This document shows, piece after piece, positions 25,747 through 34,035 of a stretch of DNA of 64,000 bases. The stretch spans positions 1-64,000 of the forward strand of contig NZ_JBHSMG010000006.1 of NCBI RefSeq assembly GCF_042655435.1, read 5' to 3'. The notes under the pieces were generated by a model that had not been told where the DNA came from, did no database searches, and saw nothing but the letters and a program-made list of their open reading frames with translations. The translations under genes were made by a program, and so were the position numbers. The DNA comes from Lysinimonas soli. Its GTDB lineage: Bacteria; Actinomycetota; Actinomycetes; Actinomycetales; Microbacteriaceae. Within the stretch, counting starts at the first letter, position 1. Each line of letters opens with the position of its first letter.

Positions 25747-26373
25747 TCAGCCGGCGATGCCCCGCGGATCGACCACGGGCGCGGCGCCGGCCCAGGCATC
25801 CAGTTCCTCGGGGGTCGGCGGCAGCAGCGGCGCTCCGTTGACCGTCAGCACCTCCCAGCGGTCGCCGTCGAGTCGGAACGTCGAGATCGAGCCGTTGCGG
25901 ATGCCCTCGACCGGCCGTCCGGCAAGCGCGGCGAGCGTGTAGCGGATGATCGTGCCGTGGCACACGATGACGACGTCTCGATCCGGGTAGTCCGCTGCGA
26001 TCCGCGCCAGTCCGGCGAGCCCGCGCGACACGACGGAGTGGATGGTCTCGGCACCCGGGTATTGCCGGTTCGGCCAGCGCGCCATCGTCTCACTCGACGG
26101 GCTGCCCTCGAGCGGCCCGTAGTCGCGCTCGACGAGTTCGGTATAGCTCGGGCCGAGCTCGAGCCCCAGATCCCGCGCGATGATCTCGGCGGTCTCCCGT
26201 GCCCGCAGCAGCGGGGAGCTGACGACGGCCTGCCAGGTCCCGTCCGCCAGGATCCGCGCGGCCTCGTGCGCCTGCTCGCGCCCCGTGGCGTTGAGGGGGA
26301 TGTCGCTCGACCCCTGCAGCTTGTCGTCGCGGTTCCAGTCGGTCTGGCCGTGGCGGATGAAGGCGAAGGTCAT
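25747..26373 (-). CDS. Histidine phosphatase (phosphoglycerate mutase-like)
   Basis: A 208-residue member of the histidine phosphatase superfamily. The RHG motif FIRHGQTDWN (His9) is the phosphoacceptor; the second catalytic His is in VIVCHGTIIRYTLA, and Glu in ELVERDYGPLEG is the proton donor. Short length without the mutase insertion suggests a broad phosphatase (PhoE/CobC type) rather than a glycolytic mutase. The ATG is 7 nt after GAGGAT on the minus strand. It is inserted antisense between smc and ftsY, which are normally co-directional neighbours. Confidence 0.88.
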   Translation of the reverse strand: MTFAFIRHGQTDWNRDDKLQGSSDIPLNATGREQAHEAARILADGTWQAVVSSPLLRARETAEIIARDLGLELGPSYTELVERDYGPLEGSPSSETMARWPNRQYPGAETIHSVVSRGLAGLARIAADYPDRDVVIVCHGTIIRYTLAALAGRPVEGIRNGSISTFRLDGDRWEVLTVNGAPLLPPTPEELDAWAGAAPVVDPRGIAG

Positions 26374-26495
26374 GGATCCCATCCTCGCCGATGCGGGCTG
26401 CGTCGTCGGACACCGGACCGGCTGTCGGGTGCCGGGTGCCGGGCCGGCCGCCGCCGGCGTCGCCGGTGGTCGTGCGCGCTGGCTAGGCTGACCGC

Positions 26496-27365
26496 ATGGC
26501 TTCACCCTGGTCGCTCGGCGGCGCTCTGCGCGGGATGTTCGCGCGCAAGACGATCGATGACGACACCTGGTCCGAGCTCGAGGACGCCCTGATCGCGGCC
26601 GATTTCGGCCCCGACGTCACCGATGCGATCGTCGAGCAGCTGCGGGCGAACGTCGCGCGATTCAAGACGACCGACCCGAAGGACCTGCAGCGGATGCTGC
26701 GAGAGGTCATCGAGGAACGTCTCGAGCGCCTCGACCCGACCCTCACCCTCACCAATCGCCCCGCGGTGGTGCTCGTGGTCGGCGTGAACGGGGTCGGCAA
26801 GACGACGACGATCGGCAAGTTCGCCAAGTTCCTGACGAACTACGGCCGATCGGTGATCGTCGGCGCGGCCGACACCTTCCGTGCGGCGGCGGTGGAGCAG
26901 GTGGCGACCTGGGCGGAACGGGCCGGCGCGCAGGTGGTGCGGCCCGAGCATCCGGGGCAGGACCCGGCCTCGGTGGCGTTCCAGACCGTCGAGAGGGCGC
27001 AGCGCGACGGCATCGAGATCGTCCTGATCGACACCGCGGGTCGGCTGCAGACCAAGAGCGGGCTCATGGACGAGCTGAGCAAGGTGCGCCGCGTGGTCGA
27101 GAAGCTCGCTCCCATCGCCGAGGTGCTGCTGGTGCTCGACGCGACCACGGGGCAGAACGGGCTGGCGCAGGCGGAGGCGTTCATCGAGCACGCGGGCGTG
27201 ACCGGGCTCGTGCTCACCAAGCTCGACGGCTCGGCCAAGGGGGGGTTCGTGCTCGCGGTGCAGGAGCGAACCGGCATTCCGATCAAGCTGATCGGCCAGG
27301 GCGAGTCGATCGGCGACCTCACCGGCTTCACGGCGCGGGTGTTCGCGGCGCAACTCGTCGCCTGA
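26496..27365 (+). CDS. ftsY: Signal recognition particle receptor FtsY
   Basis: A 289-residue SRP GTPase receptor. The N domain is at 1-85 and the G domain starts at 90 with GVNGVGKTTTIGK (96-108); DTFRAAAVEQ, DTAGRLQTK, TKLDGSAKGG and GQGESIGDL are the G motifs. The acidic A domain of E. coli FtsY is nearly absent, as in short Gram-positive forms. TAGGCT lies 6 nt before the ATG, so translation is probably leaderless. It docks ribosome-SRP complexes carrying Ffh (28393) to SecYEG. Confidence 0.96.
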   Translation: MASPWSLGGALRGMFARKTIDDDTWSELEDALIAADFGPDVTDAIVEQLRANVARFKTTDPKDLQRMLREVIEERLERLDPTLTLTNRPAVVLVVGVNGVGKTTTIGKFAKFLTNYGRSVIVGAADTFRAAAVEQVATWAERAGAQVVRPEHPGQDPASVAFQTVERAQRDGIEIVLIDTAGRLQTKSGLMDELSKVRRVVEKLAPIAEVLLVLDATTGQNGLAQAEAFIEHAGVTGLVLTKLDGSAKGGFVLAVQERTGIPIKLIGQGESIGDLTGFTARVFAAQLVA

Positions 27366-27377
27366 CCCGCCGCGAAC

Positions 27378-27896
27378 TCAGCCCTGCTCGGACTTGTGGC
27401 GCATCGCCAGCTGCTGGTAGCCGATCGCGTTGATCCGAACGCGCTCGCGCCCGGCCTCGTCGAGCTCGCCGCGCAGCTTCGCGGGAACGCCGGCCGCGAG
27501 CATCCCGGCCGGGATCTCCTGCCCCTCGAGCACGAGCGCGCCGGCGGCGACGAACGCGCCCGCCCGGATGACGGAGCGGTTCAGCAGCATCGCGCCCATG
27601 CCGATCAGACAGCCGTCCTCGATCGTCGTGCCGTGAATGATCGCGCCGTGCCCGATCCCGACGCCCGCACCGATCGTCGTGGGCACGCCCTCGTCGGTGT
27701 GCACGACCGAGTTGTCCTGGATGTTGCTGCCCTCGCCGAGCACGATCGAGTCCATGTCGCCGCGCAGCACGGCGCCGTAGAACACGCTCGCGTTGGCGAG
27801 CACGCGGACCCGGCCGATCAGGGTCGCGTTCGGCGCGATCCACGCCGTCTCGTCGACCTCGGGAACATGACCATCGAAGGGGAGCAGAAGAGGCAT
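27378..27896 (-). CDS. Gamma-carbonic anhydrase-family hexapeptide protein
   Basis: A 172-residue left-handed beta-helix protein with repeated hexapeptides (e.g. NATLIGRVRVLANASVFYG). The three zinc-ligand histidines of the gamma-CA family are present in NSVVHTDEG and GIGHGAIIHGT. Proteins of this short type (CaiE/PaaY/YrdA-like) are often of unknown activity. TAGCCT lies 6 nt before the ATG on the minus strand. It is convergent with ftsY (12-bp gap). Confidence 0.85.
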   Translation of the reverse strand: MPLLLPFDGHVPEVDETAWIAPNATLIGRVRVLANASVFYGAVLRGDMDSIVLGEGSNIQDNSVVHTDEGVPTTIGAGVGIGHGAIIHGTTIEDGCLIGMGAMLLNRSVIRAGAFVAAGALVLEGQEIPAGMLAAGVPAKLRGELDEAGRERVRINAIGYQQLAMRHKSEQG

Positions 27897-27972
27897 GCCC
27901 TCAGGCTAGCGAGCGAGCCGGGCGCGGTGGCAGGCTGGGGCCGCCGGCCGTCCCCGGCACGATGAGGTGATC

Positions 27973-28341
27973 ATGTCCACGCCCGATCCGGCGGTACCGC
28001 ATCCCGCATCCGCGCGCGGCGCAACGTCGACCACGCCGGTCAAGAAGAAGCACTCGCCTCTGCCGTCGCTCGTCGCCATCCTGCTGGCCCTCGTCGGCGG
28101 CGGCGTGACCGGTTGGAGCTTCATCGCCGGCATCACCGACGCCCTCGATACGAAGACGGCACCCACCTCGATCTACATCGCGCTGTTCTTCGTCGGTGTC
28201 GGCCTCCTCATCGTCGCGATCGCCTTCGCCCTCACCGGGATCATCCGCCGGGCTCAGCTGACGCTCTCGGTCACCGCCCTCGTGCTCTCGGTGCTCCCGT
28301 CGCTCGTGGTGCTGGTGATCGCCGCGCTGCTGTTCCTGTAG
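27973..28341 (+). CDS. Small three-helix membrane protein, unknown
   Basis: A 122-residue protein with a polar N-terminus (about 30 residues, including TTPVKKKH) and three hydrophobic helices (about 36-55, 66-88, 95-119). I do not recognise the family. The ATG at 27973 is preferred over a GTG two codons earlier; GAGGTG precedes it. It is located immediately upstream of ffh and transcribed with it, so a link to membrane insertion is possible but unproven. Confidence 0.6.
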   Translation: MSTPDPAVPHPASARGATSTTPVKKKHSPLPSLVAILLALVGGGVTGWSFIAGITDALDTKTAPTSIYIALFFVGVGLLIVAIAFALTGIIRRAQLTLSVTALVLSVLPSLVVLVIAALLFL

Positions 28342-28392
28342 AGCGTCGCGCGGAGCGCCCCGCGCGATCCGCCGGTTAAGCTGGATCCCGAT

Positions 28393-29955
28393 ATGGCCAC
28401 CTTCGGAACCCTCTCGGACCGCCTCACCGCGACCTTCCGCAACCTGCGCGGCAAGGGCAAGCTCACTCCCGCCGACGTCGACGGCACCGTGCGCGAGATC
28501 CGCCGCGCCCTGCTCGAGGCGGATGTCGCCCTCGAGGTCGTCAAGGAGTTCACCGGCAAGGTGCGCGAGCGCGCCCTCGGCGACGAGGTGAACAAGGCGC
28601 TCAACCCCGCGCAGCAGGTCGTGCAGATCGTCAACGAGGAGCTCGTGGCGATCCTCGGTGGCGAGCAACGCCGTCTGCAGTTCGCCAAGAAGCCCCCGAC
28701 CGTCATCATGCTCGCGGGCCTGCAAGGCGCGGGCAAGACGACGCTCGCCGGCAAGCTGGCCAAGTGGCTCGTCAAGGACGGCCACACCCCGATGCTCATC
28801 GCCGCCGACCTGCAGCGCCCGCAGGCAGTGCAGCAGTTGCAGGTCGTCGGCGCACAGGCCGGGGTGCCGGTCTGGGCCCCCGAACCCGGCAACGGGGTCG
28901 GCAATCCGGTCAAGGTCGCCAAGGACGGCGTCAAGGAGGCCGAGCGCAAGCAGTACGACACCGTGATCGTCGACACGGCCGGCCGCCTGGGCATCGACGC
29001 CGAGCTCATGAAGCAGGCCTCCGACATCCGCAAGGCCGTCGACCCCGACGAGGTGCTCTTCGTCATCGACGCCATGATCGGCCAGGATGCCGTGACGACG
29101 GCTCGCGCCTTCCAGGACGGCGTCGACTTCACCGGCGTCGTGCTCTCCAAGCTCGACGGCGATGCCCGCGGCGGTGCGGCCCTGTCGGTCGCCTCGGTGA
29201 CCGGTAGACCAATCATGTTCGCGAGCACGGGTGAGGGGCTCGACGACTTCGAGCCGTTCTATCCGGATCGCATGGCCAGCCGCATCCTGGATCTCGGCGA
29301 CATCCTCACCCTCATCGAGCAGGCGCAGCAGGCCTTCGACGAGGAGGAGGCCGCCAAGGTCGCCCAGAAGTTCGCGACCGACACCTTCACCCTCGACGAC
29401 TTCCTCACGCAGATGCAGCAGCTCAAGAACATGGGCTCGATCAAGGGGATGCTCGGCATGCTCCCTGGTGCGCGCGGCATGCGCGAGCAACTCGACAACT
29501 TCGACGAGCGCGAGATCACCCGCACCGAGGCGATCATCCAGTCGATGACGCTGCAGGAGCGGCACACGCCGAAGGTGCTCAACGGGTCGCGCCGGGTGCG
29601 CATCGCTCGCGGCTCCGGCACGACCGTGACCGATGTCAATCAGCTGGTGGCCCGCTTCGAGCAGGCCGCCAAGATGATGAAGACGGTGGCCAAGGGCGGC
29701 GTTCCCCAGGTGCCGGGCATGGGGCCGATCCCGGGGGCGGGCTACGGCGGCAAGAAGAAGCCGCAGCCGCAGAAGAAGGGCTCGCGCTCGGGCAATCCGG
29801 CCAAGCGTGCGGCCGAGAACGCGGCGCTCGCCCAGGGCGGTAAGGCGATCGGGTCCGCCCCGGCAGGTTCGGGGTTCGGGCTCGGCGGCGCGCCGAAGGC
29901 GGGCGCGCCGAGCGAGGACGAGCTCGCGGCGCTGCAGAAGTTCCTCGGTCGCTGA
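28393..29955 (+). CDS. ffh: Signal recognition particle protein Ffh
   Basis: A 520-residue SRP54. The N domain leads to G-domain Walker A GLQGAGKTTLAGK at 109-121, with DTAGRLGID and SKLDGDARGG following. The methionine-rich M domain (about 330-440, e.g. IKGMLGMLPGARGM) binds 4.5S RNA and signal peptides. A Lys/Gly-rich tail of about 80 residues (YGGKKKPQPQKKGSRSG) is longer than in E. coli but common in actinobacteria. TAAGCT about 10 nt before the ATG suggests a very short leader. No SRP RNA gene was seen here. Confidence 0.96.
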   Translation: MATFGTLSDRLTATFRNLRGKGKLTPADVDGTVREIRRALLEADVALEVVKEFTGKVRERALGDEVNKALNPAQQVVQIVNEELVAILGGEQRRLQFAKKPPTVIMLAGLQGAGKTTLAGKLAKWLVKDGHTPMLIAADLQRPQAVQQLQVVGAQAGVPVWAPEPGNGVGNPVKVAKDGVKEAERKQYDTVIVDTAGRLGIDAELMKQASDIRKAVDPDEVLFVIDAMIGQDAVTTARAFQDGVDFTGVVLSKLDGDARGGAALSVASVTGRPIMFASTGEGLDDFEPFYPDRMASRILDLGDILTLIEQAQQAFDEEEAAKVAQKFATDTFTLDDFLTQMQQLKNMGSIKGMLGMLPGARGMREQLDNFDEREITRTEAIIQSMTLQERHTPKVLNGSRRVRIARGSGTTVTDVNQLVARFEQAAKMMKTVAKGGVPQVPGMGPIPGAGYGGKKKPQPQKKGSRSGNPAKRAAENAALAQGGKAIGSAPAGSGFGLGGAPKAGAPSEDELAALQKFLGR

Positions 29956-30021
29956 GGGACTCAGCGCGCCGACGCGTCGCGCGTGGAGGGAGCCTCCGGT
30001 GCATCGTCTTAGGCTGATGAC

Positions 30022-30834
30022 ATGACCTCCACCGGCTCCCGCCCCATCCGCGTCGGCGTTCAGATCGCGCCGCAGCACGCCCTCTACCCGACGATCCGCG
30101 ACACCGTACAACGGCTGGAGGATCTCGGCGTCGACATCGTCTTCAACTGGGATCACTTCTTCCCGCTGTTCGGGCCGTCCGACGGGTTGCACTACGAGTC
30201 CTGGACGATGCTCGCCGCGATGGCGGAGCAGACCTCGCGCGTCGAGTTCGGGCCGCTCGTCAACTGCAACAGCTACCGCAACCCCGACCTGCAGGCCGAC
30301 ATGGCGCGGACGATCGACCACATCAGCGCGCATTCGGGCAGCGCGGGACGGTTCATCTTCGGCACCGGCTCGGGATGGTTCGAGCGCGACTACACGGAGT
30401 ACGGCTACGACTTCGGCACCGTGGGAACCAGGCTGGACGCGCTCGCCGAGGACCTGCCGCGCATCCGCGCCCGGTGGGAGAAGCTCAACCCCGCGCCAAC
30501 CCGCAGGATCCCGATCCTGATCGGCGGGGGCGGCGAGCGCAAGACGCTCAAGATCGTCGCCGAGCACGCCGACATCTGGCACTCCTTCGCGGATGTCGAC
30601 ACCCTGACCCACAAGCTGTCGGTGCTGCACCGCTGGTGCGACGAGATCGGACGCGACCCGCACGAGATCGAGCTCTCGACCCACGTGGGGGAGAAGGATG
30701 GCGCGCTCGACGTGGAGACCCTCGAAGCGCAGTTGGCGCTGGGGGTCACCCTCTTCGAGGCGTCGACGAGCGGTCCCGACTACGGTCTCGATCACGTCGT
30801 CGCTCTGCTGAAGTGGCGGGATTCGCTGGGCTGA
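30022..30834 (+). CDS. Luciferase-like F420-dependent oxidoreductase
   Basis: A 270-residue LLM-class protein. Recognisable parts are RVGVQIAPQHALYPTIRDTVQRLEDLGVD (start of the barrel), VEFGPLVNCNSYRNPDLQADMARTIDHIS and GRFIFGTGSGWFERDYTEYGYDF, as in F420-dependent reductases/dehydrogenases of actinobacteria. The substrate is unknown. TAGGCT lies 6 nt before the ATG (leaderless). Its last 89 nt overlap the 3' end of the convergent VanZ-like gene. It is one of three LLM proteins in this window. Confidence 0.85.
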   Translation: MTSTGSRPIRVGVQIAPQHALYPTIRDTVQRLEDLGVDIVFNWDHFFPLFGPSDGLHYESWTMLAAMAEQTSRVEFGPLVNCNSYRNPDLQADMARTIDHISAHSGSAGRFIFGTGSGWFERDYTEYGYDFGTVGTRLDALAEDLPRIRARWEKLNPAPTRRIPILIGGGGERKTLKIVAEHADIWHSFADVDTLTHKLSVLHRWCDEIGRDPHEIELSTHVGEKDGALDVETLEAQLALGVTLFEASTSGPDYGLDHVVALLKWRDSLG

Positions 30835-31270
30835 CGTCCGGCGCCGAACGGACCAGCCGGCGGATGCCGCGCGCCATCAGCACCAGGATCACACCGACGA
30901 TGGTGCCGGTCGTGTTGGCGAGCACGTCGTTCCAGCTCGCGAAACGCGCGGGGAGAAGCAGCAGCTGACTCAGCTCGATCATGCCCGAGAGCGCGGCGCC
31001 GATCGGGATCGCGAAGAACCACCGGCGAGCGGGAAGCAGCAAGCAGATCAAGGCGCCCACGGGCACGAAGAAGCCGATGTTCGCTGTGAACTCCAGCGTG
31101 GAGTAGTCGAGAGTCGAGGGAGCACCCGCGTGGTGCAGGGCTCCGAGCACCGACGCGATCTGTGTTCGTATGCCTGCGTCAACCGGGGTCGGCCACAGGC
31201 CGACGACGAGTGCGGCGACCACGTAGCCGGACGAGATGATGATCAGCCATACCCGGCGATGGCTCCGCAC
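30746..31270 (-). CDS. VanZ-like membrane protein
   Basis: A 174-residue VanZ-family protein with four hydrophobic helices and the family signature FTANIGFFVPVGALICLLL ... GAALSGMIELSQLLLLPARFASWNDVLANTTGTIVG. VanZ proteins occur with teicoplanin resistance but most genomic copies have no known role. The GTG at 31270 is chosen because a perfect TACAAT -10 box (31277-31282) lies 6 nt upstream. The Arg-rich C-terminal tail (about 30 residues) is encoded within the 3' end of the convergent oxidoreductase gene. Confidence 0.85.
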   Translation of the reverse strand: MRSHRRVWLIIISSGYVVAALVVGLWPTPVDAGIRTQIASVLGALHHAGAPSTLDYSTLEFTANIGFFVPVGALICLLLPARRWFFAIPIGAALSGMIELSQLLLLPARFASWNDVLANTTGTIVGVILVLMARGIRRLVRSAPDVSPANPATSAERRRDRDRSRDRSSTPRRG

Positions 31271-31368
31271 CACACGATTGTAGGTCGCAGAACCTGAGTG
31301 GCGGGATTCGGTGCGGTGAAGTCCGGAATCCGCTCTCGCGAGTCGGCGGTGGGCTCTAGCGTCGAAGG

Positions 31369-32334
31369 GTGAACTCACCTTCTCCGGCGGCACCTCAGGC
31401 CACCCGGCGCTCTCGGGCCCTGCTCGCGATCGCGATCGTGGTCACACTGCTGGCGTGGGCGAGCGCCTTCGTCGTGATCCGCGGAGTGGCACCGCACGTG
31501 CCGGGGGGTGCGCTCGCGCTCGGCCGGTTGATGGTCGGCACGGTCGCTCTCGGGGTGATCGCGCTCGCGCAGCGCGCCTGGCTGCGTCCGACCCGCCGCG
31601 AGTGGATCCAGGTGGCCGTCTACGGTGTCGCCTGGTTCGGCGCGTACAACGTCGCCCTCAACCTGGCCGAGCACAGCCTCGACGCGGGAACCACTGCCAT
31701 GATCGTCAACATCGGGCCGATCCTGATCGCGCTCGGAGCCGGCGCCTTCCTCGGCGAGGGGATCCCGCGGTGGCTCGCGATCGGAGCCGCCGTCGCGTTC
31801 CTCGGCGTCGTGCTCATCGGGCTCGCGACGAGCCTCGCGAATGCCAGGGGCATCGATCCCATCGGCGTGATCTGGTCTCTGGTCGCCGCCGTCACCTACG
31901 CGACCGGTGTTCTCGTTCAGAAGCCCGCGATCCGGCGGCTGCCCGCCGCTCAGGTGACCTTCCTCGGATGCCTGATCGGCATGCTGGCCTGCCTCCCGTT
32001 CTTGGGGCAGCTGATCTCGTCGCTCGCGACGGCTCCCGTCTCGGCGATCCTCGGAGTCGTCTATCTGGGCATCGTGCCGACCGCCCTCGGCTTCAGCGCC
32101 TGGGCCTACGCGCTGCAGCGCACCCCGGCCGGACGCTTGAGCGTGTCCACCTATATCGTTCCTCCGCTGGCGATCGTGCTCGGGGTGATCTTCTTCGGCG
32201 AGATCCCGGTGCCGCTCGCCATCGTGGGCGGGGTGATCTGCCTCATCGGCGTCGCGCTGAGCCGTCGCCGAGAGCTCGCGCGAAGCCCTCGCGCACAGGC
32301 CGTTACCTCGGTCGGCGAAAATCTGCCAGAATAG
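31369..32334 (+). CDS. EamA/DMT-family transporter
   Basis: A 321-residue exporter of the drug/metabolite transporter superfamily, with ten predicted helices in two EamA repeats (about 10-145 and 160-300). Typical motifs are ALALGRLMVGTVALG and the P-x-x-A-x-x-L-G pattern VPPLAIVLGVIFFGEIP. The substrate is unknown. The GTG is chosen because TAGCGT lies 6 nt upstream. The rpsP promoter overlaps its last codons. Confidence 0.88.
   Translation: MNSPSPAAPQATRRSRALLAIAIVVTLLAWASAFVVIRGVAPHVPGGALALGRLMVGTVALGVIALAQRAWLRPTRREWIQVAVYGVAWFGAYNVALNLAEHSLDAGTTAMIVNIGPILIALGAGAFLGEGIPRWLAIGAAVAFLGVVLIGLATSLANARGIDPIGVIWSLVAAVTYATGVLVQKPAIRRLPAAQVTFLGCLIGMLACLPFLGQLISSLATAPVSAILGVVYLGIVPTALGFSAWAYALQRTPAGRLSVSTYIVPPLAIVLGVIFFGEIPVPLAIVGGVICLIGVALSRRRELARSPRAQAVTSVGENLPE
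32303..32332 (+). promoter_or_regulatory. Promoter of the rpsP operon
   Basis: TTACCT (32303-32308), an 18-bp spacer and CAGAAT (32327-32332) preceded by TGC form an extended -10 promoter. It lies in the end of the transporter gene and predicts a leader of about 120 nt with a small GTGTG/CACAC-type hairpin near 32402-32418. Confidence 0.6.
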
Positions 32335-32461
32335 TGCGTTGGGTCTCCAGCGTCCGACCCTCTATCAGACGCGGAAGATCCCCCTTCAGAGCTTTCTGCC
32401 GAGTGTGCCCCACGCACACGGTTGCAGTTCGACCATCGCATATTTCAGTTTCAGGAGAATT

Positions 32462-33043
32462 GTGGCTGTCAAGATCCGCCTCAAGCGGCTCGGCAAGATC
32501 CGTGCCCCGTATTACCGCATCGTCGTCGCCGACTCGCGCACCAAGCGCGACGGTCGCGTGATCGAAGAGATCGGCAAGTACCACCCGACCGAGGAGCCCT
32601 CGTTCATCGAGGTCGACTCGGCGCGCGCGCAGTACTGGCTCAGCGTCGGCGCGCAGCCGACCGAGCAGGTCACCGCGCTGCTCAAGCTGACCGGCGACTG
32701 GGGCACCTTCAAGGGCGAGAAGGGTGCCAAGAGCACCGTCCGCACCAAGGCCGCGCCCGAGTTGTTCGTCGCCGACGAGAAGAAGAAGCCGGTGCTCAAG
32801 GCCAAGGCCGAGAAGCCGGTCAAGGCTGCTGAGGCGCCCGTTGCCGAGGCCCCCGTCGACGAGCCGGTCGCGGCTCCCGTCGAGGACGACGTCGTGGCGG
32901 CCGAGGCTGTCGAGATGCCGGAGGCCCCTGCCGCCGAGGTTCCCGCCGAGACCGTCACGCCCGCCGAAGACGCGGTCGACGAGGCCGTCGGCTCGGGTGC
33001 CGCCGCCGACGAGGCGCCCGCCGCCGACGCCGACAAGGCCTAG
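32462..33043 (+). CDS. rpsP: 30S ribosomal protein S16 with long acidic tail
   Basis: A 193-residue S16. The conserved domain is the first ~85 residues (VAVKIRLKRLGKIRAPYYRIVVADSR). The remaining ~105 residues are an Ala/Pro/Glu-rich, strongly acidic tail, more than doubling the usual 80-90 residues. The GTG start follows AGGAGAATT. The ribosomal core is unmistakable, and the tail is in frame with good codon use, so it is real. It leads the khpA-rimM genes. Confidence 0.96.
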   Translation: MAVKIRLKRLGKIRAPYYRIVVADSRTKRDGRVIEEIGKYHPTEEPSFIEVDSARAQYWLSVGAQPTEQVTALLKLTGDWGTFKGEKGAKSTVRTKAAPELFVADEKKKPVLKAKAEKPVKAAEAPVAEAPVDEPVAAPVEDDVVAAEAVEMPEAPAAEVPAETVTPAEDAVDEAVGSGAAADEAPAADADKA

Positions 33044-33045
33044 TC

Positions 33046-33285
33046 ATGCTCGACTCCGCCGTCGAGCACCTCGTCAAGGGGATCGTCGATCACCCCGACG
33101 AGGTGCAGGTCGGTTCGTCCACCTCGCCGCGCGGCGAGGTCATCGAGGTGCGCGTGCATCCCGATGACCTCGGCCGCGTGATCGGGCGCGCCGGTCGCAC
33201 CGCGAAGGCGCTGCGGACGCTGGTCACTGCGCTCGCCGACGGGCGGCGCGTTCGCGTCGACGTCGTCGACACCGACGAGGCGTGA
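33046..33285 (+). CDS. khpA: KH-domain RNA-binding protein KhpA
   Basis: A 79-residue single KH domain with the GxxG loop in GRVIGRAGRTAKALRTLV. It is the small protein always encoded between rpsP and rimM; it binds RNA, often with KhpB. It starts 2 bp after rpsP and ends with a GTGA overlap into rimM. Confidence 0.93.
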   Translation: MLDSAVEHLVKGIVDHPDEVQVGSSTSPRGEVIEVRVHPDDLGRVIGRAGRTAKALRTLVTALADGRRVRVDVVDTDEA

Positions 33286-33938
33286 GCGAGCACCCCGCTC
33301 CGCGTACGACGGATGCCCGCGCGGGCACGACGCGGGATCAGGTCCGGGTCGGTCGCCTGACGAAGGCGCACGGACTCAAGGGCGCGCTCAAGATCGAGCT
33401 CTACACCGACGATCCGGATCGACGGTTCACCCCCGGTGCGATCTTCACGCTGCAGGTGCCGACCTCATCGCCGTGGCATGGCAAGACGCTCGAGCTGATC
33501 GAGCTGCGCTGGTACAACGGCAATCCGGTCGGCTTCTTCGTCGGGGTCAACGATCGCGACGCGGCCGAGACCCTGGTCAAGGCCATCCTCTGGGTCGACC
33601 AGGATCCCTCACAGCTCCCCGAGGAGCAGGACGCCTGGTACGACTACCAGTTGGTCGGACTGCGTGCTCTGCGGGACGGCGTGGAGGTCGGACACGTCAC
33701 TCGCGTCGACCATCTGCCGGCTCAGGACCTTCTCGCGATCGCCACGGCGTCGGGCGAAGTGCTGGTGCCGTTCGTCGCGGCGATCGTGCCGTCGGTGGAC
33801 ATCGCGGCCGGCACCCTGACCGTCACGCCGCCCGCCGGCCTCTTCGAGGAGTTGCCCGACGCGGCCGAGCCCGACGCGGCAGAGCCCGACGCGGCAGAGC
33901 CCGCGGACGCCGCGACGCCCGGCGCACCCACCGACTGA
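33282..33938 (+). CDS. rimM: 16S rRNA processing protein RimM
   Basis: A 218-residue RimM, a 30S maturation factor. The N-terminal RimM domain has VGRLTKAHGLKGALKIELYTDDPDRRF; the PRC-barrel contains DAWYDYQLVGLRAL and ITVTPP-like VTVTPPAGLFEEL. GTG start overlaps khpA by 4 nt. The last 30 residues are a repetitive DAAEP tail from a 15-bp tandem DNA repeat. It is normally followed by trmD, but here an antisense gene intervenes. Confidence 0.94.
   Translation: MSEHPAPRTTDARAGTTRDQVRVGRLTKAHGLKGALKIELYTDDPDRRFTPGAIFTLQVPTSSPWHGKTLELIELRWYNGNPVGFFVGVNDRDAAETLVKAILWVDQDPSQLPEEQDAWYDYQLVGLRALRDGVEVGHVTRVDHLPAQDLLAIATASGEVLVPFVAAIVPSVDIAAGTLTVTPPAGLFEELPDAAEPDAAEPDAAEPADAATPGAPTD
33858..33902 (+). 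repeat. 15-bp tandem repeat in the rimM tail
   Basis: Three head-to-tail copies of GACGCGGC(C/A)GAGCCC at 33858, 33873 and 33888 encode DAAEP three times. The reading frame is kept because the unit is a multiple of three. Confidence 0.9.
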
Positions 33939-33964
33939 CCCTGCCCTCCCCGCCTCGCCCTGCG

Positions 33965-34035
33965 GCACGATGTCGGGCGAGCGCGCATCCTATGCCCGAG
34001 ACGGCGCCGCGTCGTCGCCTGGCCCGACATCGTGC
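33965..34035. repeat. Inverted repeat pair 1 at the 3' end of the DUF559 gene
   Basis: GCACGATGTCGGGC (33965-33978) and its exact complement GCCCGACATCGTGC (34022-34035) flank 43 bp. The right arm lies in the last codons of the DUF559 gene; the left arm is just past its stop. The core is shared with pair 2 and the palindrome at 19448. Confidence 0.8.
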
